Shown here: piece by piece, positions 34,349 to 45,188 of the stretch | Numbering within the stretch: position 1 is the stretch's first letter | Layout: each line of letters opens with the position of its first letter | Origin: Eutypa lata | Taxonomy: Eukaryota; Ascomycota; Sordariomycetes; Xylariales; Diatrypaceae | Assembly (NCBI GenBank): GCA_022661535.1 | Contig: JAKULF010000008.1 | Coordinates: 2,356,001 to 2,420,000 of the forward strand | Direction: 5' to 3' | DNA length: 64,000 nucleotides | The notes under the pieces: model-generated | Told to the model about the DNA's origin: nothing | Databases searched by the model: none | The model's input: the letters and a program-made list of their open reading frames with translations, nothing else | Made by a program: the position numbers and the translations under genes

Positions 34349-36634
34349 ATGCCTCGTGCCTACCAGCGACACCAGTCCGCTGGTAGCCAGGGAGGTGACG
34401 GCTGCAGATCCTCTCTGCAACAGTCCTCCCAATGGACCGGTTCCGACCACGTTCTGTCGGGAGCTAAGCCCGTCGGCAGTCGCGCCCACGATGACGGAAT
34501 CGATCTCGGTGACGGCTCCTCAGAGTTGCGACCGAGCCAGATCAATCGCCGCACCAATTGGGTCGCCCCAGGTCGTCAAATTCGGTGAGTACTATCTCCT
34601 TTTTGTCTTCCATCCAATGATACCCTTTATTGATGGTGCGTCACTTGGGAAAAAAATAGACGAAACACCTTTCGCAAGTTCTCCGTTCTGGCTATTCTAG
34701 CCATTCTGGTCTTGGCTGGAGTCTGGTTCCTAAGTGGCGACACAAAGGAGCTCAGTGGACGCGAGTTCGATGCCCTTCACCATGACGTCTATTCACCCCC
34801 CGCGCCCGAGATTTTTGCCACCCAGTCGAAGCCATCCGATCCTGTTCAGTGGCTTCGCGACAACACTCACCTGAACTTGGACCACCTGTCTACCGAGGAG
34901 GTCTTCGATCTCGAGGTCACTAAACCTAAGGCGGCTATTATTTCGCTGGTTCGCAACTCGGAACTTGATGCCATGGTTGCGAGCATCCATCAGGTCGAGA
35001 ACCGGTTTAACAATCGTGTGACCCATCATTATGACTGGGTGTTCTTCAACAACGAGGCTTTCAGCGAGGAGTTCAAGATTGCTGTAACTAATGCCACTGT
35101 CTCGCATTGTTATTTCGAGGTCATCCCCCCTGAGCATTGGAGCGTCCCTGATTGGATTGACCGGTCGCGTTTCGATGTCGGTCGCCAGTATATGGGTGGT
35201 ATAGGCGTCGGCAAAGCTTGGCTAGAGAGTTACCATCACATGTGTCGATGGAATTCCGGATTATTCGCCCAGGAGAAACGTTTGGCCCAGTATGATTATT
35301 ATTGGAGGGTGGAACCTGGCGTAAGTGAATCAGTTGTCTTGCTTTGTCTGTGGGCGTCCCTCTCATGTTTTATCTTTTGTGATATTCCGATCTGACATTG
35401 CGATGAACAGGTCCAGTATCTGTGCGACATAAACTACGACGTCTTCAAGTTTATGGACGACAATGACATTAAATACGGTTTCAATATCGCGCTTCTGGAG
35501 GATGAACGAGCCATTCCGTCGTTGTGGGAGAAGACCAAGGATTTCGTAGCAGCAAACCAGGACATTTTGGATGATGAAGCCGATGTATCATGGCTGCTCC
35601 ATAATCCCGAAGACAAGGAACACGATGAACACACCCAAGAGAGCAAAGGCATCAATGATGACGACCAATTGCCTGATGTTAAGCGGATCCTTGATTCGGA
35701 GTATAACAATTGTCAATTCTACTCCAACTTCGAGATCGGATCGCTAAATTTCTTTCGTGGCGAAAAGAATATGGCCTACTTCGATTATCTCGACAAGCAT
35801 GGCGGTTTCTTTTACGAGCGCTTGGGTGACGCCCCTGTTCATACTCTGAGTGTGAGCATGTTTTTGCCGAAGAAACAGATCTGGTTTTTCCGTGATATTG
35901 GATATTCTCATAGCATCTGTCAACAATGCCCTCCGCACGAGGACAATGCCCATGCAAGCCCTAAGCTAAATGTTCGACGAACCGAGGATGCAACCAGAAC
36001 GACAGCCACAAAAGCCGACTCGAAAACTGAATTTGGAGTAGGCGCCGTCAAGGTACCTAGCAACCAAGCCTATGATAAAGCTAACGAGGAAGTCAGCATC
36101 CCGGTTGACGAGATGACCGACAAGGTGAGCGACCAGAAAGTTGATGAAAGTGCCCTTGATGAGGTTAGCACAAAGGATTCTGCAGGAGTAAAAGGGATAA
36201 TCACCAAAATTATCCCCGTAGCTGCGACAACCAAAGAGCTTACGGTCGTGAAAGGTATTTTCTGCACAAGCACAGAGCAAGCCTGGGATTTGGTGAACAC
36301 GACTAGGGAATATGCAATGGGGGCGTTTTTCGTATCTGATGTATATCGGAGATATGAAACAATTTCCAAGGACGTTGAACGTCAGAAAGGCATTCCCGGT
36401 CTAGCTTGTGGCTGCACTGTCAACCCCTTTGATGAGAACACCTCCAAACTCGTACCATACGAGTCCAAACAGCGTAAGCCCTCTGATACATGCATCCGTA
36501 GGTGGTTGGGAGGAAGGTGGCTTGAGAAGAAGCCTGGTTGGACCCGTCAAGCAGATATCGCAGCAGGCGGAGATGGCTATGGTGGCTATGTACTTGACGG
36601 GCTTCTGAGCAACCCCTTCACCGAAACACCTTGA
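34349..36634 (+). CDS. KTR/KRE2-family (GT15) alpha-1,2-mannosyltransferase with large insertions
   Basis: Exons 34349-34584, 34660-35320 and 35411-36634 give 706 aa. Type II Golgi topology: a cytosolic N-terminus, then a transmembrane anchor at about 83-102 (FSVLAILAILVLAGVWFLSG). GT15 signatures are present: AAIISLVRNSELDAMVASI, YDWVFFNNEAFSEEF, YYWRVEPG-x-x-YLCDINYDVF, and SNFEIGSLNFFRGE holding E407, the probable catalytic Glu by analogy with yeast Kre2. GGFFYERLGDAPVHT follows. The family uses GDP-mannose to extend O- and N-linked mannans. It is unusually long because of an acidic insert at about 363-395 and a charged insert of about 150 residues at about 479-628, just before the conserved CGC. 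Both inserts remain in frame within one exon. Confidence 0.9.
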
Positions 36635-38960
36635 AATATGAATTATCTCACTAACATCCCCTCAATAGAAATGTCTCAGAAAAAGATGGCAAAGCTCCCA
36701 CTAGAACTCGACTGAAGTGGAAGGGGAAAAGAACGTCAGACTTCTTCAATACTCCAAGAGAAGTGAAAGTCAAAAGAGAAAAGTAAAGGGTACATTTTGT
36801 GTGGATTTGTACAGGCGCTTTGTCAGCTATGTACTATTTTTGCTCGGGGAGGGGGGGGGGTTAGGTAACAACAATACTGTACGATACAGTACACAGGAGA
36901 CGCCTGGTTAGGTCGTCATATCAACGAGGGATTTTGCTTTTTGGGGAAATAATAGCTATAGGGAAACAGGAATGTATCAATGCCGTCTTCTGTGCGGCTT
37001 CTTGCACATAGTTATAAATCATGATGTTGCACAACGCTCTGTACACTAACAGTTCTTGTTTTGCCTTGCCATATGTGTGTATACCTATACCTATACATGT
37101 ACATGTACGTGTGCGCGCACATGTGAAGTATCGTGAGTCTGGATTAAGTATTCATTCAGGAGGTGAAGTTGGAGGGTGTGGAGCTAACGGCAGCCCTGAG
37201 GCTGTATGTAGGTGGGGCTCACCCCTTGAAAGACACTAATGGTTAGCCCTAGATTATCCTGGGCATTGTGCTCGGGTACAATACCCTGTGTAAGTACTTA
37301 TGTATGTACGTACCTCCGGTCTACTCCGGTATCCTACATCATATTAGATACATGGTACATACATAAAGGAGGCCATACAGAAATTATCGATGGATTCCAT
37401 ATGTAACTTTTGCTTGCTACTAGTAACGTACGTAGCCAAGGACAATTGGTGATCTCATTGTGCTACATGCATAAGTACATAGTGTCACAAGTAAACAGAT
37501 ATCCATAGCTGTGTACTTGGGCAGACATTTGCTTTTAAGGTCGGGGACCGCTAAGATGGTGGATATTTTAGAACTGACAATGGGGAAGAGTCTCTAATCA
37601 ATCCTTCTCACCATCAATCTGGGTAAGCAAAAGTGAACACTGCTATTCGGAGAGAAGATGCACTAGATTCGGTCAAAGGAATAATAGGAATTGTTGTGTG
37701 GAAAGTTGATATGTCCTTCCCGACTTAAATTCCCCTATGGTTAATGGCTTATCTGCTTATATACTGCTATGCTGCTGCTGGTCGATATCTTAGCAGAAAG
37801 ACAAGAATACCGTGTATATAAGCAGAAGTTCCTCCCACCTTTAACGCACCTATGCTCTTAGCCAGCATTTCAACGGTAAGACGGCCAAGGGAAAGATACG
37901 CACTCTAAAAGTATATACTTTAGAGGATATCGGATCCTTTTTCCCCAGGCGCAGCATTGAATTATTCGTTTGCTATACCTTGAACGTAGAGAAATTCACC
38001 TGATGACGCGATCAAATCAAATCCGTGCACAAAGTCGAGGGATTGGCCTGTCCGATAGTTGCAATGTATTTAGGGAAATTCCCACTATGATGCCTCAAGG
38101 GGGTTTGAGAGTGGGCTTCTTAGTCGGTAAGATCATGGATCCCGAGGTCGAGTCTTTGATATTATGAATGATACTAACTAGGTAGTATAGGTGATCATAT
38201 CTTCTTGGATAGGGAAGAGCGGCATCTACAACTAGAGAAGATAAGTAGCATGGCCTAGACCGGCTTGGCCTTCAGGATGGAAGACCAACTGATAACCCTG
38301 GAACCAGGTGAAAGATTAGGATACGGCGTCTGCAGGACTTGTTTTTGATATCATATGGGAGAGAAATTTCCGCGGTATTTAAACGGCTTTATTGCGAGGT
38401 GTTGTGGTTTTTGACGCTGACCGCTTCAATATCTCTATCTTTAACGGTTAGTACCGGCATTTCCCGAGTGGCGTCGAGCGACATAAAAGGCTGCGATAGA
38501 TAGGGATACCTAAACATTGTAGACGTGGCAACGTGGTAACTAGCAGGATTCACTTGGATTATATGATCCCATCCCTCCGCCGAGCCAACTCCGCAGAGCT
38601 ACTTCCGCAAGATCCACTTACCTCCGCAAGTTCTACTTGTTCCTCCGCAAGTTCTACTTATCCTCCGCAAAATGAAGTCCGCACGACGGAATTACCTGTC
38701 ATGCGCCTTGAAGAAAGCCACCATTACAAGTCAATGAACGGACAGTCAAAAAAAAACCCCCCGAGTCCAGGCTCGCATTTATGCGCTTGCAAGGTTACTA
38801 CCGGATTGGTGGTGTCCGATCTATCTTGATTGTACACGATTAACGTATCACTTATGTATATATACACAATCATGCCTCACAATATTTAATCGCATACTAA
38901 TCCTGAAAGTAAATATCAGTTGCATACCTATGCTATCTATGGATGGACAGTCAACTCAAT
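36635..38960. other. 2.3-kb intergenic region
   Basis: No gene supported. Holds alternating CATGTGCGC/TGTACATG tracts at 37096-37122, a near-perfect palindrome at 37903-37925, an 11-bp inverted repeat pair at 37753-37763 / 37815-37825, and a degenerate CCTCCGCAAGTTCTACTT tandem at about 38619-38668. The last part is the P450 promoter. Confidence 0.5.
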
Positions 38961-40827
38961 ATGACAGAATACAGAGATCAGTTCCTCGAGGCGTTTGTAG
39001 GTGCGAAACTCTTTAACATGGACAACTTAGCGAATGTGGGCGTTATGATTACAGCCACCGTAAGTATGTACTCTAACCATAGAACGCGAATTTTAACTAA
39101 CGGCCTGCTTTCAATATAGGCTATGTCGTACTGCATTGCGTCTGCGATTTACAATGTCTTCTTCCATCCCCTACGATCATTTCCTGGGCCGGTTCTCTTC
39201 CGTTCGACGGCCCTCCTGAAAGCTTACCACAACATCAGGGGGGACATGGGATACCGCGTCAAGGAGCTTCACGAGAAATATGGCCCTGTCGTGCGCATAT
39301 CGCCCAACGAGCAGAAATGGGAAGGTTTCTGCGCCTTCAAAGGCTTGAGTTCACATAGAAGCATTGTCACGGCGCACCGGGAGGAGCACAGCTTACTCCG
39401 ACGCCAGCTGTCCCACGGGTTCGCAGAGCGCTCGATGCAGGCGCAGGAGCCTTTCATCCGGGGCTACGTCGATCTCCTCATATCGCAGCTTCACGAGCAC
39501 GCCAAAGGAGGCGCCGAGGCTCTCGATCTGAAACAGTGGGTGAGCTGGACCACGTTCGACATCGTGGGAAATCTCGCCTTTGGGTCTGACTTCGGGAGTG
39601 TACGTACTGAAAACAAGTTGGTGTCTTTCTTACCTTTTTCGTGTTGTTATAGAACCTTCTACAAGATATGATGAAAAAAGAAAGGAAAAAAAAAAAAAAA
39701 ATAGCACGCTAACTTTGTTCTTACTAAATAGCTGGAAACCGCCGAGGATGATCCATGGGTGCGAATGGTGGCCGAAAATATCAGGACAGTCGCAGTGATG
39801 CAATCGATCAGCGCCCTTGGCTTCGGCGATATGGTAAGCTGGGTGAACAAGATGGGATTGATCCCTTCCCACGCAGAACATGAGAAGAGAACGAGGCAGA
39901 AGATGGTGAAGCGAATGCAGATGGACGCGGAAAGACCTGACCTTATCGAAGGCTTGGTAAGGAAGCAGGCTGAACTAGTTACGTACTTATTCTCCCTATC
40001 TTCCCGATTTCTCTATGTGAATTAAATATCAAGTAATGCGCCAATGCTAATCTAACCGCAGTCTCTCGAGAGTGTCCAGTCCAACGCGTCGGCACTGGTT
40101 GTCGCGGGATCGGAAACGACCGCCACGCTGCTTTCCGGGGCCATATTTCTGCTCACTTCAAACCCGGACAAGCTTCAGAAGCTGCAGGAGGAGGTTCGGT
40201 CGGCGTTCAACAATGAGGATGAAATCACCTTGATATCTGTTCAGCGCCTGTCCTACATGCTGGCATGTCTGGACGAGGAGGCCTTGCGTTGCTACCCACC
40301 CGTAATGACTGGGTTGCCTCGAGTCACATCGAAAGGCGAGACAATGATATGTGGTCGACAGATCCCCGAGAATGTATTGCCCCTCACCCTCTCTTCCCCG
40401 TAGTATTAGAACGTTCTAAAAGTTACAAACTGACAATTATAGGCGGTCGTGGCTGTTTGGCAATGGGCTATCAACCGCGATCCTACTCTCTGGACGGATC
40501 CAGACGAGTTCGTTCCTGAACGTTTCATGGGAGATCCGAAGTTTGCAAACGATAATTTCCAGTCCCTCCAGCCATTTAGTCTTGGGCCAAGGAACTGTTT
40601 GGGCAGGAAGTAAGTCTCCCGCTCTGTTTCTATACAGGGCTGTTTGCTGACGTGATGTCGATAGCCTAGCGTATTCTGAGATGCGTCTGATTCTTGCCCG
40701 CATCGTCTACAACTTCGACATGAAGCTCTCAGAGACTAGCAAGGACTGGCTGAGAACGCAAAAGGCCTACTTCGTGTGGCATAAGCCAAGGCTCAACGTC
40801 CACTTGTTTCCCGTATCGAGACATTAG
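38961..40827 (+). CDS. Cytochrome P450 monooxygenase (short B-C region)
   Basis: Six exons, 38961-39059, 39120-39599, 39732-39956, 40062-40373, 40443-40609 and 40665-40827, join in frame to 481 aa. A membrane anchor (about 24-45) precedes the Pro-rich hinge FHPLRSFPGP. The I-helix has AGSETT, the K-helix EALR gives the ExxR motif, PERF follows, and the heme loop is FSLGPRNCLGRN with the axial Cys. The overall pattern resembles fungal microsomal P450s of the isotrichodermin/benzoate-hydroxylase type. Between VRISPNE and HREEHSLLRRQLSHGF only about 20 residues remain where I would expect about 50, so part of the B-C region (substrate-recognition site 1) may be missing. An extra Glu precedes the ExxR. 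It could be active with altered specificity or be decaying. It faces an SDR gene tail to tail. Confidence 0.85.
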
Positions 40828-41320
40828 AACATCGCATAGGTTGGCAGGCGGGTATAGATGCCTACTTAGGCGTTTGGAAATACAATATTCGGTGCCTGTT
40901 GACAAAGGTACAAGAGTTGGTGTTTATCATGACCATTCCTTGAGGAACCGCATCCTAGTTTGGTGTTGTCTTCGTGACCCCGTGACACGAAGAATTTGTA
41001 TATATATTCGATATAGTTAATTTGCTTGCCTATCTAATGATAGAGCCGGCCTTGTTCAACACGTATTGTCATTTGCATTAAAATGGTGTCCGGATAAAAG
41101 GGCGATGTAATTAGTTGGACACTGGAATGTTATTTTGCTCATAAGAGGTAGTCTGTACCCGTATACCACTACTCCACGTCCCGAACCCATATAGTCCGTA
41201 TTTATCAAGAATAAAGAAACCATAAGCATTATGTAAGATGTGGTTAAGATACCAAATCCGAACCCATATTATCGACTGGTGACATTTTCTTTCATTATAA
41301 TATCAAATATCTCTATGTTT
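40828..41320. other. Tail-to-tail spacer between P450 and SDR genes
   Basis: 493 bp, no gene seen. Confidence 0.7.
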
Positions 41321-42459
41321 TCACTCGAATTCGCTTAGATCAATACCTTCGACCTCCTTCCGGAACAGCTCGAGCGTCTCATCCCACACCCTTTCCTGCG
41401 TTGCCTTGCCTTCGGGAGAAGTTACGAATTTGGAAAACCTAATAGACGAGGATTAGTATGACTTATTGGTCAAGCAAAAACGTAGTTCTTGAACTAAGTC
41501 CCATGCTTCCTCGTCTCGAGAGGTCTGCAAATAGACACCGAAAAGAGGGTGTGAAATGGGGGGGTCACTTACGGCCTAATACGCTGCTCGCTTAGATACT
41601 TCCCGTGGCTCCCAGGGTGCCGCACCGCCGCATCCGTGATGTGCCAGGCCCCCTGCTCCGTAGACCAGGCAATCCAGTGACTGATGCGCTCAGCGCTGGG
41701 ATCCACGCGATGAAATTCGCTGCGGCAGTACCCTGGGTTGAAAGTATTGATCACAACTTCCTTACCATCGACATGGGCGGCGAGCGCTCGCATCCACAAC
41801 ACGTTGAGCAGCTTCGAGAGGCTGTAGCGCTTATCGCTGCCGGCGGTTCCGAAAGACGCCGGATCGTCCAGCCACTTTAGGAGGCTGCCGTCGTGGCCCT
41901 CCGGCACCGCCGTCAGCGTCTCAGTCGGCGCGATGAAAAACGCCACGCTTGATGCCGTGATACTCATACGGGACGGCGCGCCCGTCTCCCGCGCCGTCCG
42001 CCGTAGCGGCTCCAGCAGGAGCAGCGAAAGCAGCGCCGTGCCCAAGTGGTTGATCTGCACGTGGGCTTCGTGTCGCGTCTTGGGCGACTGGCTGAACTCC
42101 AGCCGCTTGAGCCCCGCGTTGAGGCAGGCGATGTCGAGGCGGTCGAGCTGCGCCCGGGCGCGCTCGGCGAACGCGACCACGCTGGCGACATCCTCCTGGT
42201 CCAGCGGCCAGACCCGTATATCGCAGGCTGGGCTCGCGGCCGCGATCTTCGACTTGGCTTCCTCGCCCTTGGGCTCGCTGCGCACGGCGAGGACGAGCCG
42301 CGAGAGCCCGTGCGCTGCGAGTTCCGAGGCCGCCTCGAAGCCGAGCCCCACGTTGGATCCCGTTACGATCGCCGTTTTGCCATCTAGGCGGACGTCGGGT
42401 GAGAGGGGCTTTGGCCGGAAGGTCAGCTGGTGGAACATGAACCCCCAGAAGCTGGTCAT
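41321..42459 (-). CDS. Short-chain dehydrogenase/reductase (SDR)
   Basis: Two exons, 42459-41573 and 41438-41321, give 334 aa. The 134-bp intron has a GTAAGT donor, a CATACTAATC branch region and a TTAG acceptor. The Rossmann motif TGSNVGLG lies at about 34-41 (TGxxxGxG), NAG at about 114-116, the Ser of SITASS at about 165-170, and YSLSK (Y-x-x-x-K) at about 212-216, so the catalytic triad is intact. The spliced C-terminus (FSKFVTSPEGKATQERVWDE) matches the usual fungal SDR tail. NAD(P)H-dependent oxidation or reduction of a small alcohol or ketone is likely; the substrate is unknown. The neighbouring P450 suggests possible shared secondary metabolism, but no backbone enzyme is nearby. It resembles retinol-dehydrogenase-like fungal SDRs. 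Confidence 0.9.
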
Positions 42460-43434
42460 TGTTTTTTGTTGTTGTTGGTTGGTTGCGTAACTAACTGGAT
42501 GAGTGATTAGGCTAACAACTTGAGTGTGTTGACGAGAAGAGTGATGGTAAATTTTAGTTGGTAAGCTTACGTGGTCTACTACTACCGTATGATTGTAGTT
42601 CGTGATTATTATATACTAAAAAATAAAAAATAAAAATCAATGGACGAGCCGTCTTTCCCGTACGACATTTAAATACATGTCTATCCCTTGCAATCACATG
42701 ATGGTGTGGTATTCAAAGGGGGCGCAGTTTCCAAAGGAATTGCGATGCCAATCCCGCTGAGATTATATTATTCGGGTCAGCTCTTGGACGGAGCAAGGAA
42801 TCCCACCGCTTGCCGATAAGGTCACGCGTGTCTCATGAGCTTGCCTAGACACCGAATTGTAGTCTCCATCGGACTCAATCAAGGTGCGAAAGCCTGGCAA
42901 GAACACTACTCAGCTATAGCAACCTGGTGCTATCTATAAAATGGTGAGTCATCTATTGCTACCAGTAGATTATCATCACCCAGATTGGCAAAATCCGGTA
43001 AACGGTCCGCTGCCCTCTACATCATCCCGCCGAGTGGGGGGTTCAGGGGTCTCCTTAACTCCGTTTTCACGGGGCCGAACCATGGGGATTCCGCTTTTGG
43101 GTTGTCCCAAATTCCGGGAGTGGGTCAATATAAGCTATAGTTGATTAAATTGCCCCGGTGCCGTCGTTTAGTTCGCCACTGGAGATAATAATAACTAGCC
43201 TGCTAGCTAACTCTGAAGATAGAACATCGGACTTAACGAGCGAGGGTCTTTGAGGTATAAAACATAAGAGCCAATGCAGTTCGATCCGGTCATCCAAGAT
43301 AGTAAAACTCTCAATGGCGCCCTCACGAGATTATACGATAGCAGTATATGAAATGAGTTGATCGGCAAGCTTCCAGGAGGCTTACCTCTGGAGAGGAAGT
43401 GGCACTGTTCGAAATATGCATCTAGGGCAACGCG
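42460..43434. other. Intergenic, SDR promoter side
   Basis: 975 bp with no supported gene. Contains several C/G-rich CCCC/GGGG boxes at 43020-43080. Confidence 0.55.
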
Positions 43435-43974
43435 TTGATAATCTTGAATGTGGCCTTAGTATGGAACATGGCGAGAGTGATGGTCTTCAACCTGGTCAAA
43501 AAATGGGATAGGCTGAGGCCATCAATGTCATGCATGGCATTAGTCGCTCAGGTTCTCACGGTCGCCGTAGACATCGTTGACCTCGGGGAAGCATTAGCAA
43601 GGGCTTGGCACCTTGAGCACTACGCTCAGTGCAGCATTAGCACTGATCGGTGCTGTGCTAATGATCATTGGGTTTGTCTTGACGGTTGTTAGCATGCGGG
43701 TCCCTATGTTCAGAAATGTCTACAGGACAAGATAGTCGAGAGCTACATCAATAAGACGGGCAAACCTTCCATCGCGGGCTTCAATTACACACCAGAGTTG
43801 CAGTTGGTCTACTCGGCCTCGCCCACTCAGCTAAGGGAAATGGCGCGATTATTACTGCTCAAGATACTAACAACTCCAATAGAGCAGTATCTATATCTCG
43901 CCCGTCTTGCCATCACTCTTCTTAGCGGGCCCAAGATACCTGCCTGTTCAGTGATAATGAAAAGTCCTTCCTAG
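43435..43974 (+). pseudogene. Interrupted reading frame, probable gene relic
   Basis: One frame is open for about 180 codons except for a single TAG at 43690-43692. The first half gives WNMARVMVFNLVKKWDRLRP and AVDIVDLGEALARAW. The second half gives HAGPYVQKCLQDKIVESYINK and a Leu-rich helical stretch. In the +1 frame at 43607-43690 lies a clean transmembrane-like segment (LALIGAVLMIIGFVLTVVSM), so a frameshift is as plausible as a nonsense mutation. No convincing GT-AG intron removes the stop. I recognise no family. It may be a decayed membrane protein gene or a misread split gene. Confidence 0.3.
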
Positions 43975-44011
43975 TGGATGATGACCCAAATAGGTAAGAC
44001 AAAAGCCCAAA

Positions 44012-44275
44012 ATGTCTACACATGCACAGCCAGTCCACGGCAGCCTCCCATATCGCAATGACTTCGGTGTGAATTACTACCAGTACGACCGGCGTGTGGG
44101 CGGGCTTAAGAAGAACGAAGTACTTCTCGGGCGTCTCATGTTAAGCCTGCGGGGAGATTTCCGCTGCGCTTGCTGCGACGGGAGCGGCAGGATTAGGTGT
44201 GTTGAGTGGAAAGGCATGTGCCGCATGGAACTCGCGGTTGGATGTAGGAAGTGCTGGCATAGCTGGGTTGTCTAA
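44012..44275 (+). CDS. Hypothetical Cys-rich protein, 87 aa
   Basis: ATG at 44012 has A at -3. The C-terminal half has seven Cys (52, 54, 55, 63, 70, 78, 81), including CACCDGSGRIRC, which resembles a CxxCxGxG zinc-binding turn, and CRKC. No signal peptide. It lies just downstream of the interrupted frame at 43435-43974 and could be another part of the same decayed gene. No family recognised. Confidence 0.35.
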   Translation: MSTHAQPVHGSLPYRNDFGVNYYQYDRRVGGLKKNEVLLGRLMLSLRGDFRCACCDGSGRIRCVEWKGMCRMELAVGCRKCWHSWVV

Positions 44276-45188
44276 AAAGCTCATACACACATGAACAGCA
44301 CGCCTTACAACTAACCAGACGCTACTGGGCGTTAACGGAATCCCGCCACTCTATTGGTTCAGCTTGGTCATGATATTATCACATCGACTTACTTCTAAGT
44401 TGTTGGCGGGAGAACTAGCAGCCAGTCATGGAAGGAGCCAGTAACGATAGAAGCGGAAGAACGGCGTGAGCGGATAAAGCACGGCGTCGCCCGGGGCGGC
44501 TCAAGCAGATGTTCCGGGTTCTCAACGGCCCCGTTTGACAACCGGTCAGCCGGCCTCACTAGGAAACAGAATAGGGGTTCTGTGAGTGCGAAATGGCCGT
44601 CTTAGCAGGGGTGAACTAAGATAAGTCAGTTACCCGTACCAAAGCGTTCATTGTTTTCAAGTATACCTGTACTGCTGCGCAGAAGGCGTTAGAATGCAGT
44701 CTATGTTGTAGGGACTAGAACGTACAAGACAGTAGAGCTTACTGAGCGGTAATATAATGTTCCGAAATTGACCTGTCAATAATCTTGAGCTGTACAACAA
44801 AGCAAACCCTTCTGATCTGCGGTAGTACCTTGGACAAAAAAAAAATGTTGAGAGCTTGCGAAGATTTCGCACGGATTTCATGGCTCGTTTAGAATCTCGG
44901 TAGAATTATCATAATACTACGCGCGTGGGCTCCATTGTTTCATCTATTTCGTCAGTAATCCCCCGTGGCATGCTAGTATTGGGCAGTACCTTCCACCAGA
45001 TGCAGGAGGCCCTCGATGTAGGAAGCCAATGGTGTAGCATCTAGGTGTCCCTCGAATGATTTGTTATACCTAGGTAGCTAGAGGAAACCTTGTCCCTCCC
45101 TATCTTAATGTGATTTCCTTTTCAAAAACATCCTATGCGAAAATTTACCCGTCCGTATAAGCATTTAGGAAGGAACAATTAATTTAAG
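44276..45188. other. Intergenic
   Basis: 913 bp, no gene supported. The 3' end is the promoter of the exonuclease gene. Confidence 0.6.

Noticed and set aside
38533..38829. 98-codon frame upstream of the P450
   Set aside because: It starts with GTG and much of it is a degenerate 21-bp tandem repeat (CCTCCGCAAGTTCTACTT), so the openness is explained by the repeat.
41439..41520. Possible extra SDR exon (TSRDEEAWDLVQEL) between the two assigned exons
   Set aside because: Including it breaks the reading phase after the first donor. A single 134-bp intron gives the family-typical C-terminus.
43267..43285. Second B-box-like GTTCGATCC
   Set aside because: No A-box or acceptor stem in the flanking 80 bp.
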